In this document: positions 1 through 7,125 of the stretch, piece by piece
How positions within the stretch are numbered: the first letter of the stretch is position 1
Layout of the letters: every line of letters begins with the position of its first letter
Assembly (NCBI GenBank): GCA_963170055.1
Contig: CAUJGJ010000447.1
Location: 1-10,000, forward strand
DNA from: Halisarca cf. caerulea
Taxonomy: Eukaryota > Porifera > Demospongiae > Chondrillida > Halisarcidae
Length of the DNA stretch: 10,000 nucleotides
Direction of reading: 5' to 3'
Program-made: the position numbers and the translations under genes
The notes under the pieces: generated by a model
The model's database searches: none
What the model was told of the DNA's origin: nothing
What the model saw: the letters and a program-made list of their open reading frames with translations, nothing else

Positions 1-1278
1 GTTGTAGTAGTTGCAGTAGTTGTAGTAGTTGCAGTAGTTGCAGTGGTTGCAGTGGTTGCAGTAGTTGTAGTGGTTGCAGTAGTTGTAGTGGTTGCAGTAG
101 TTGTAGTAGTTGCAGTAGTTGCAGTGGTTGCAGTAGTTGCAGTGGTTGCAGTAGTTGCAGTGGTTGCAGTGGTTGCAATGGTTGCAGTGGTTGTAGTAGT
201 TGTAGTAGTTGCAGTGGTTGCAGTAGTTGTAGTAGTTGTAGTAGTTGCAGTGGTTGCAGTAGTTGCAGTGGTTGCAGTAGTTGTAGTAGTTGTAGTAGTT
301 GCAGTAGTTGCAGTGGTTGCAGTGGTTGCAGTGGTTGCAGTGGTTGTAGTAGTTGTAGTAGTTGCAGTGGTTGCAGTAGTTGCAGTGGTTGCAATAGTTG
401 TAGTAGTTGTAGTAGTTGCAGTAGTTGCAGTGGTTGCAGTGGTTGCAGTAGTTGTAGTAGTTGCAGTGGTTGCAGTAGTTGCAGTAGTTGTAGTAGTTGT
501 AGTAGTTGCAGTGGTTGCAGTGGTTGCAGTAGTTGTAGTAGTTGCAGTAGTTGCAGTGGTTGCAGTGGTTGCAGTAGTTGTAGTAGTTGCAGTGGTTGCA
601 GTAGTTGCAGTGGTTGCAGGAGTTGTAGTAGTTGTAGTAGTTGCAGTAGTTGCAGTGGTTGCAGTGGTTGCAGTAGTTGTAGTAGTTGCAGTAGTTGTAG
701 TAGTTGCAGTGGTTGCAGTAGTTGTAGTAGTTGTAGTAGTTGCAGTGGTTGCAGTAGTTGTAGTAGTTGCAGTAGTTGCAGTGGTTGCAGTAGTTGCAGT
801 GGTTGCAGTAGTTGCAGTGGTTGCAGTGGTTGCAGTAGTTGCAGTGGTTGCAGTGGTTGCAGTAGTTGCAGTGGTTGCAGTGGTTGCAGTAGTTGTAGTA
901 GTTGTAGTAGTTGTAGTACTTTCAGTGGTTGCAGTAGTTGCAGTGGTTGCAGTGGTTGCAGTAGTTGCAGTGGTTGCAGTGGTTGCAGTGCTTGCAGTGG
1001 TTGCAGTGGTTGCAGTGGTTGTAGTAGTTGTAGTACTTTCAGTGGTTGCAGTAGTTGCAGTGGTTGCAGTGGTTGCAGTAGTTGCAGTAGTTGTAGTAGT
1101 TGCAGTAGTTGTAGTAGTTGCAGTGGTTGCAGTGGTTGCAGTAGTTGCAGTGGTTGTAGTGGTTGTAGTGGTTGCAGTGGTTGCAGTGGTTGCAGTGGTT
1201 GCAGTGGTTGCAGTGGTTGCAGTGGTCGCAGTGGTTGTAATATTTGCCTTGGTTGTACTGGTTGCAGTACCTGCAATA
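1..1278. repeat. 9-bp minisatellite, left arm (GTTGYAGTR)n
   Basis: The unit GTTGYAGTR repeats from base 1 to about 1278 in unbroken 9-bp register, 142 units. Nearly all variation is at two transition sites (C/T in GYA, A/G in GTR). The last six units (1225-1278) are progressively degenerate but stay in register, running into the unique sequence TACTGTTACC. Rare variants include a CTTTCAGTG unit, which occurs twice 117 bp apart (around 919 and 1036). Because the unit is a multiple of three bases without stop codons, it produces a long Val/Ala-only reading frame (43-1416), which is a repeat artefact. The array begins before the window. Confidence 0.97.
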
Positions 1279-1342
1279 TACTGTTACCTCCCAGTTGCCT
1301 TAGTTACAGTGGCAATGGTAGAGCAACATGTAGTACCATACG

Positions 1343-1877
1343 TTAGGAAATTTTCGTGGTACAAAAATTTCGCGGCTCACCTCATTTTTGGGGTCATGAA
1401 TTTTGTAGATAAATAAATTCACGGGCTCTACCTACAGATAATGCAACAGAAGGTCTTTTCTTGTTTTCTAAGCGTTTGCCTCTCCTAATGAACGAAATTG
1501 TGTCTTTCTTCGTTTATCCTATAGGTGTAGTTAGTATTTCAATCTGTTAAGAGTGAACTAGTAAGATCTAGTAGGTGGAATGCAGTCCGCTTAGTGGTTA
1601 TTCGTTGACGTTGTGGAAGCTTGAAGACTATTGGTGAAGATACATACGGTGTTACGTTCCTAAAGCTTAAAAGTGAACCCAAGGAAAGGTCAACGAATAA
1701 TCTAAGCAATGTACATTGTATGCGATCGATTTTTGCATTCAAACAATTTCTATAAGCAAAAGCAGTACATGATCCCGTCAGCAGCCATTTTATCATTAAT
1801 GTTTGCGGATGAATAATTTTGCGGATCCTTTCGAACCACGAAAACCACGAAATTTATTAGCCGCGAAATTTTCCTGA
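1343..1877. mobile_element. Nested MITE-like insertion, left-arm copy
   Basis: The ends are inverted copies of each other. The left end begins TTAGGAAATTTTCGTGG and the complement of the right end begins TCAGGAAAATTTTCGCGG. With a one-base gap the match continues over about 33 bp to AAATTTCGYGG. Identical 6-bp sequences CATACG flank it at 1337-1342 and 1878-1883, as expected of a target-site duplication. It is about 535 bp long. The only ORF inside (minus strand, 1539-1796) is not transposase-like, so it looks non-autonomous. The superfamily cannot be assigned from these ends alone. The same insertion sits at the equivalent place in the right arm. Confidence 0.7.
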
Positions 1878-2002
1878 CATACGGTATTTACTTTTACAAT
1901 GCATTGCAGTGTGAATTTATAGTAGTTTACAGTCCTTCCTCGTGTTGGGTCAGTACCCCCTCTTTCAAGTTGCTAACACTCAAGGAAATTTATGTTAAGA
2001 AT

Positions 2003-2014
2003 CACGTGCACGTG
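2003..2014. promoter_or_regulatory. Double E-box palindrome CACGTGCACGTG (left arm)
   Basis: This perfect 12-bp palindrome is made of two CACGTG hexamers, the canonical core bound by bHLH and bHLH-ZIP factors. It is retained unchanged in the other arm at 6408-6419. It lies in arm sequence upstream of the transposase-like gene, so it could be part of the element's promoter or a binding site for an arm-recognising protein. This is inference from the motif only. Confidence 0.25.
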
Positions 2015-2146
2015 ACCACACGGTGCACAACACAAATGTAAATTTGAGGACCACCTGCTTACAGAGGACACTATTACTTGGCCCTTAAGTGGTCTGTATA
2101 ATTTTACAGGTATACTTCGCTTTGTTTGCAAAGTTTTTGGACCTCA

Positions 2147-2153
2147 TATAAAA
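2147..2153 (+). promoter_or_regulatory. Possible TATA box (TATAAAA)
   Basis: TATAAAA lies in the inner part of the left arm, facing the core gene and about 700 bp upstream of its first plausible ATG (2858). The same motif is present, inverted, in the right arm near 6270. The long distance to the gene and the AT content make chance occurrence quite possible. Confidence 0.15.
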
Positions 2154-2343
2154 TGCTTATCGCACATTGATCGAGGGGAGTGTCATTATAAAGGATTTGA
2201 AATTGTATGTCAAATACAGCTTAACCTGTAAACGGCTTTATCCTTACAGTATGTATACACATACATTTCTGCTGTTATTGCATAATTCAGCATTGATAAT
2301 GCCATGCCGTAACAAGAAGAGCTGTGTATTCCTTGCTCCATTG

Positions 2344-2857
2344 TCCACACAAACCCTATCTACCAAATGTGCATAATTATACATAATCAAGTAATAATAA
2401 GTATGTCACGTGAACTAATTGCAATTATGCTACTTTCGACATCTACGTCGAGGTAAAAATCCATCATGTAGATCATCAAGCAGGAAATCTGCTCTTGCAT
2501 GCTCGTCGACAGCATCTCTGCTGTACCACAGTGGTTGCTATATCTGTAGTTGTGGCAACAGTACACTGTGTACTTGATGTAGGATGAGTGGTGAGTGGTG
2601 ATTGCAGCATGGCAGTAGGCAGGGATGTAGTGGTGATGATATCTGAAGTGGTAGCTGTGGTGATGGCCATGGTGAGCAGTGTGCACGTGTTTGGTGGATA
2701 TTCTTCAATGAGATGTTGCGTGGTGTTTGGTGGATTGCTTGAGGTAATATGTGACATTGTGATGTGTATTTGGGTGGACCAGGTGTATAGAGGCTCATGA
2801 GGACTGAAAGTGGTGGAAGTTGTGGTGTGTGAGTAGTTTAGGATGATGTTAGGTGGA
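2344..2857. other. Core region upstream of the transposase-like gene, no supported gene
   Basis: This segment separates the left arm from the decayed gene. Bases 2576-2857 are strongly G/T-rich on the + strand, with many GTGG and GATG words. Overlapping short ORFs on both strands give only low-complexity translations (Val/Met-rich on plus, Pro/Thr/His-rich on minus). None shows a recognisable domain. The stretch may be a 5' leader, or a worn N-terminal or regulatory region of the element. Confidence 0.5.
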
Positions 2858-3380
2858 ATGTGTCAAGGATTTAATGGGATCGTTCATCCTCCATCGCCTA
2901 CTTTCAATACTGGTGAAAGTACAGGACATCACGATGGAAGTTTTATACCGCCAATATTTTGTGGAACCCATATGTAATTTACCCACAAATTAATGCCAGT
3001 TGAATCTGTCGATTGTCCTCAGAGTGGAAGGCCCAAACATGAAGGATACTGGAATGACAGCTCTTCATCCACAAAGCAGCCCAGGATTTTAAATGGAATT
3101 GATAATATTGTGTTACTGGTCAGCTCTGTATACGTTTGTGATGGTAGACATAAAGTCATAGCACATGATGAGATAGTTTTAGCCAATTTTCCCCTACGGG
3201 AGATGATTCCTTTCACTCTCCTCCACAAAACTGGATTTACTCGAGAACTTTTAGATATGTGCTCAGTATCTTGCAGAAGAGGAATAAACTTCTACAGTCT
3301 GGAATCGCTTATTCTTGAATGGCGTTGGGAAACCTTTGTAAGGCAGCAAGATCTTGCAAAACAGTTTGGGAAATCTTCTT

Positions 3381-4200
3381 CAGATGACTTTTCGAGTTCA
3401 ACATTATCTAATTAAATCCCCTAGCAATGATGTACTATCAAGATGCCTCCTGACTGACTTCCTTCAACATGAACATTTGTATTTAATGGAAATGGCACAT
3501 ATACCACCTAGCAATATAGCATAAGCTTTGATCACACTTATGAGGTTGCCACTAACATTGGGTACTTCAGAGAGGATCGTAAGTGGGTACATGTGTATGA
3601 CAGCTTGTTCCTGGTAATGAGTGATACAGGACAGGTACTCACATGGCAATTAACTAAAGGAACATCATTTGGGGAGGTCAAAAGTTTACTGGAGGATTTA
3701 CGTACGTAATAGCACAGAGAAGCCAATTCAAACTGTTTATGTTGATGACTGTTGCAAACTCAGAAATAAGATTAAAAGTGTATTTGGAGACAATGTGGAT
3801 GTAAAACTGGATCTATTTCATGTAGTACAGAGAATCACGAAGACATTTTCACGTAAGCATCCCCCTGGCCAATGTGTGTACAGGTGATTTTCAGGAACAG
3901 TGATTGTCAGCAACTCCTTCAGACACGATTGCAGCAAACTTGGCCTTATTCCTTGAGAAATGGCAGGTGATTAGCGACAGTTACGAATTGCAGTTATTTA
4001 CACCAGCGACACATGTCACAATTAAAAAATTACAACATCACATAGTGAGAGGTTGTCTGTCAAACATACCACCTGGAATGGAAACCAACAGGAATGAAAG
4101 GTTTCATCAACATATGAAATCGTTCTTCAGTAGGAGTAGAATCGGTCTCTTACTTGCCTATGCACTCCTAAGTGTGATTATTATGCACACATGCAATACC
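3381..4200 (+). other. RNase H-fold (DDE) transposase domain remnant
   Basis: The candidate catalytic acidic residues are all still present, though in three different frames. The first Asp is in SFDHTYEVATNIG (codon 3530-3532). The second is in VYVDDCCKLR (3744-3749), followed by the typical DLFHVVQRI block. The Glu is in ETNRNERFH (4096-4098), followed by a basic FFSRSRIG segment. A D, then VxDD...DxFHV, then TNxxE...KxxxxRxRxG order resembles Mutator-like, ISL3-like and KDZ-like transposases, which cut DNA at the element ends using two metal ions. The Asp-to-Asp spacing is about 71 codons. The Asp-to-Glu spacing is about 117 codons and may be shortened by a deletion near 3885-3905, where the reading frame collapses. 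Confidence 0.75.
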
Positions 4201-4549
4201 TCCCAGCTTGTAGCTGGAAAGCAGATGATACGACCTATTACTGCTAGTCTCATGAGGGGAATGGAAGCTACTAATCTGCCAACTGTGGGTCTCATCCGGA
4301 AAGACCGCGAAAGACAGATAAATCCACTTGACAAAACGTCGATATCTGATCCAGCTCATTGGGAAATAGACAGGTCTTTGAGGACATTGGATTATGATGT
4401 ACTTTTGCCCATCTACTCAACTTCCCTGGACAAGCTAAAAATAAATAGACTTTTACAAAAGGGTGGATTGTCTCGTCTAACCAGTGTTAATTGTAAGCCA
4501 CCTCCAGCAACTTTCCACTTCCCTTACCAGTTCCAAACCTGTTGGATCA

Positions 4550-5035
4550 GATATCAAATGTAAATTAAGTGAATATGGCCTGATATCTATTGCAACCAAG
4601 CCAGATGGAAACTGCTTTTCCAAGCAGTTGCTATGAATATAAAAGCAGACATAGACTCATGGTCACCCTGTCTCACTGGGGTGGGAATTTCAGCAAAAGG
4701 TGTCAAGGATGTTGAATCCTTGGCTACAAAACTCCGTACAGTATTTGTTGAGGAGCTTCTAGGAGAACATCGGGATTCATATGTCATTGAGCAGTTCTTT
4801 ACTGGAGAGGGATCAGAAGGTGATTATTCTACAGAAGCTAGGAGGTTTCTTTAAAGTGGTTTTTAGAGAGTGCAATTTGAGACTTAATGCCTATATGGCT
4901 ATGGCAACTGTGTTGTCCGTCATCATTTTTACTACAAACCCACGTATGTGATGCCCATAGCTGGAAATCCACTCTGAAATGCATTTTTGATTTATAATTC
5001 TAGTGGGCCAGGTCATTATGAAGCAGCTGTACCGT
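4550..5035 (+). other. OTU-type cysteine protease domain remnant
   Basis: The sequence PDGNCF (4601-4618) is the catalytic-cysteine motif of OTU (ovarian tumour) deubiquitinase-like proteases. The expected FFQAVA continuation follows only after a one-base frame change in the T run 4616-4619. The matching C-terminal block, YNSSGPGHYEAAVPY, carries the candidate catalytic His in GHY (5011-5019). Between them a block LGEHRDSYVIEQF and a broken stretch with stops at 4852, 4864, 4878 and 4975 fill the usual OTU length. OTU domains remove ubiquitin. Several transposon and retrotransposon families carry one, perhaps to protect their protein or alter chromatin, but its role here is inference. Confidence 0.75.
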
Positions 5036-5103
5036 ACTCATCTACTATTGGATTACCAGCTTTTCAAACTGAATCGGAGCCTGTTTCTACCCAAACTACT
5101 TCC

Positions 5104-5235
5104 TGCAGATGTGGAGTCAACAAAGCTTTCGCTGGGATGCCGTGTACACCAGGCCTCACTTATAGTACGAGATGTAAATGCTATAACAATTCCAAAGGAT
5201 GCTCATCTACCTGTCAGTGCAATGGTTGCAAGAAC
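5104..5235 (+). other. Tesmin/TSO1-like CXC domain (single copy)
   Basis: Nine cysteines follow the CXC pattern, starting with CRC, then a single Cys, then RCKCY, GC, TCQC and NGCKN, and ending in a conserved Asn followed by PFG. In tesmin, TSO1 and LIN54 proteins two such cysteine-rich modules bind zinc and contact DNA. Here there is one, uninterrupted, in the longest intact stretch of the gene. It sits directly C-terminal to the OTU block in the same frame. It is most simply the DNA- or end-binding module of the transposase. A basic segment with RRERKRHHLQK follows and may add DNA contacts. Confidence 0.85.
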
Positions 5236-5903
5236 CCCTTTGGCACAAAGCCATCTAAAGTCCGTAGAGAGAGGAAACGGCATCATCTGCAAAAGGTACT
5301 TCCTTCCAGTAAGCGCTTTGCTGCCAGCAGAGGTGTAATCCTGCGCAACGATGTATGGTCAGAATTTGAAACCATTAATTGTTTTGAAGGAAATAAGTGG
5401 ATTGAGACTGCATCATATCGATAAGATTATGGAAATGTTAAATGACATCGTATACTATTCAACATCTCTTTCTGTACAGTCCCTCTGGCGGCAGACATTG
5501 TCTTCAGAGAAGACAATGGCTCAAATTCAGACGAAGATTTTACATGAAGTCATACGCACAGTGCAGATAACTGGGAAATTTTTATGAATTACCACACTAT
5601 GTGTACCTCGTTTCTTGTTAAACTATACTTTACAGTAGCTCGTTGTAGACCTCAAATCAATTATCATAGAACTTGATCATAGAACTAGCTTGTATGTAAC
5701 AAGATCATGCACAATCATTCTGCGGTATGCATGTCAATATCATTTCAAACTATGTCATGCATCGTTTCAGCTTACCTGCAATCCAATTGACAAATTTCGA
5801 ACACCTACAATATGTCCAATTTGGTCATTTATAACGATTCTCACTCTAATATATTATGCAAACTTATACCCTATATGTTGGGTGTAGGGTAGGCTAGTTA
5901 GGG

Positions 5904-5957
5904 GAACATGTGTGTAAATTAGATTAGGATAAGTTTACCATATGAACATGTGTGTAA
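5904..5957. repeat. 14-bp direct repeat, 40-bp period
   Basis: GAACATGTGTGTAA occurs at 5904-5917 and again at 5944-5957. The first copy follows a GTAGGG-rich segment and the second precedes a CCCTAA tract, so the two copies sit between G-rich and C-rich stretches. Confidence 0.7.
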
Positions 5958-5965
5958 CCCCACCA

Positions 5966-5981
5966 CTAACCCTAACCCTAG
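5966..5981. repeat. Short telomere-like tract (CCCTAA)n
   Basis: CTAACCCTAACCCTAG contains about two and a half copies of the metazoan telomere repeat, read as TTAGGG on the minus strand. This is too short to be a telomere. It could be an interstitial telomeric trace, or chance in a TA/GGG-rich stretch. Confidence 0.4.
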
Positions 5982-6407
5982 CATAGCTTATGATTCTACA
6001 ATGTCATGGTGGATTTTTGCCTACACATGAATATGTAGAAGTCAGAAGTATTACAGTAGGTTATATTGTGCAGTAGAGCAAAGGAATACACCATGTAATA
6101 CTCTTCTTGTTACGGCATGGCATTATCAATGCTGAATTATGCAATAACAGCAGAAATGTATGTGTATACATACTGTAAGGATAAAGCCGTTTACAGGTTA
6201 AGCTGTATTTGACATACAATTTCAAATACTTTATAATGACACTCCCCTCGATCAATGTGCGATAAGCATTTTATATGAGGTCCAAAAACTTTGCAAACAA
6301 AGCGAAGCATACCCGCAAAATTATACAGACCACTTAAGGGCCAAGTAATAGTGTCCTCTGTAAGCAGGTGGTCCTCAAATTTACATTTGTGTTGTGCACC
6401 GTGTGGT

Positions 6408-6419
6408 CACGTGCACGTG
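6408..6419. promoter_or_regulatory. Double E-box palindrome CACGTGCACGTG (right arm)
   Basis: This is an exact copy of the 12-bp palindrome at 2003-2014, in the mirrored position of the right arm. The motif matches the bHLH consensus core twice. Function is inferred only. Confidence 0.25.
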
Positions 6420-6544
6420 ATTCTTAACATAAATTTCCTTGAGTGTTAGCAACTTGAAAGAGGGGGTACTGACCCGACACGAGGAAGGACTGTAAACTAC
6501 TATAAATTCACACTGCAATGCATTGTAAAAGTAAATACCGTATG

Positions 6545-7057
6545 TCAGGAAATTTCGTGATTTTTGTGGTTCTAAAGGATCCGCAAAATTATTCATCCGC
6601 GAACATTAATGATAAATGGCTGCTGACGGGATTGTGTACCGCTTTTGCTTATAGAAATTGTTTGAATGCAAAAATCGATCGCATACAATGTACATTGCTT
6701 AGATTATTCGTTGACCTTCCCTTGGGTTCACTTTTAAGCTTTAGGAACGTAACACCGTATGTATCTTCACCAATAGTCTTCAAGCTTCCACAACGTCAAC
6801 GAATATCCACTAAGCGGACTGCATTCCACCTACTAGATCTTACTAGTTCACTCTTAACAGATTGAAATACTAACTACACCTATAGGATAAACGAAGAAAG
6901 ACACAATTTCGTTCATTGGGAGAGGCAAACGCTTAGAAAACAAGAAAAGACCTTCTGTTGCATTATCTGTAGGCAGAGCCCGTGAATTTAATTTATTTAC
7001 AAAAATTCATGACCCCAAAAATAAGGCTAGCCGCGAAATTTTTGTACCACGAAAATT
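6545..7057. mobile_element. Nested MITE-like insertion, right-arm copy
   Basis: This is the mirrored copy of 1343-1877. One end (TCAGGAAATTTCGTG) is preceded by CGTATG (6539-6544), the complement of the CATACG direct repeat seen in the left arm. The other end (CCACGAAAATT, near 7057) has lost a few bases and its flank has decayed to CGTACA. It also lacks a 16-17 bp segment present in the left copy between two CGAAATTT words. Its presence in both arms means it inserted before the arms were last duplicated or homogenised. Confidence 0.65.
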
Positions 7058-7125
7058 ACGTACAGTACTACATGTTGCTCTACCATTGCCACTGTAACTA
7101 TGGCAACTGGGAGGTAACAGTATAT

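Larger units (their letters stand above)
1..2343. repeat. Left arm of long inverted repeat
   Basis: This stretch is mirrored on the other strand by 6071-8385. Over 1534-1830, compared by eye, I count about seven differences from the right arm. These include one extra T in the run at about 1789-1792 and substitutions near 1638, 1684 and 1765-1771. The inner limit is where similarity stops after the shared TGTATTCC(T)TTGCTC block. The arm contains a 9-bp minisatellite on its outer side, a nested MITE-like insertion (1343-1877) and about 460 bp of further unique sequence. Short ORFs in it, for example 1539-1796 on the minus strand, are not credible genes. The arm continues to the left of the window. 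Confidence 0.9.
2858..5587 (+). pseudogene. Decayed DDE transposase with OTU and CXC domains
   Basis: One ancestral gene can be followed across this interval through changes of reading frame. In order: an N-terminal part with a CPxxGxPKxxGYW motif and a later C-x3-H pair (2993-3370); an RNase H-like transposase core (about 3381-4200); a linker; an OTU cysteine-protease-like domain (about 4550-5035); a CXC zinc-binding domain (5104-5235); and a C-terminal tail ending at TGA 5585-5587. Frame changes fall near 3365-3385, 3516-3523, 3700-3706, the C run 3861-3865, 4515-4527, the T run 4616-4619, 4860-4950 (several) and 5370-5395. Stops include TAA 2975-2977, TAA-TAG 3707-3712, TGA 3901-3903, TAA 4852-4854, TAG 4864-4866, TGA 4878-4880 and TGA 4975-4977. 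The start is uncertain: ATG 2858 is the first in frame but a TAA at 2975 follows it, and ATG 2993 is the alternative. The intact protein would have had roughly 900 residues. Probable role: transposase of the surrounding element. The exact superfamily is not established. Confidence 0.85.
5588..6070. other. Core region downstream of the gene, no supported gene
   Basis: This stretch lies between the gene's stop codon and the right arm. It has AT-rich sequence without a recognisable coding region; a 65-codon ORF (5690-5887) has no domain. It holds a 14-bp direct repeat GAACATGTGTGTAA (5904-5917 and 5944-5957, 40 bp apart) and a short telomere-like tract. No clear AATAAA polyadenylation signal was seen close after the stop. 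Confidence 0.5.

Noticed and set aside
43..1416. 457-codon Val/Ala-only ORF on the plus strand
   Set aside because: It is produced by a 9-bp repeat without stops. The mirrored array is open in several frames on both strands, and the composition is not that of a plausible protein.
1539..1796. Minus-strand ORF inside the nested insertion, with a related plus-strand ORF at 6518-6865
   Set aside because: It appears in both arms because the DNA is duplicated. The few differences are amino-acid changing or frame-shifting, so no protein constraint is visible.
2387..2800. Overlapping ORFs on both strands rich in His, Thr, Pro or Val/Met
   Set aside because: They are low-complexity translations of a G/T-rich stretch, with no domain and several frames open together.
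3669..4563. Two separate small genes at 3669-3887 and 3904-4563
   Set aside because: Both begin with TTG rather than ATG and carry consecutive parts of the same transposase domain, so they are fragments of the single decayed gene.
5966..5981. Chromosome-end telomere
   Set aside because: There are only about two and a half CCCTAA copies, inside a transposon core with unique sequence on both sides.
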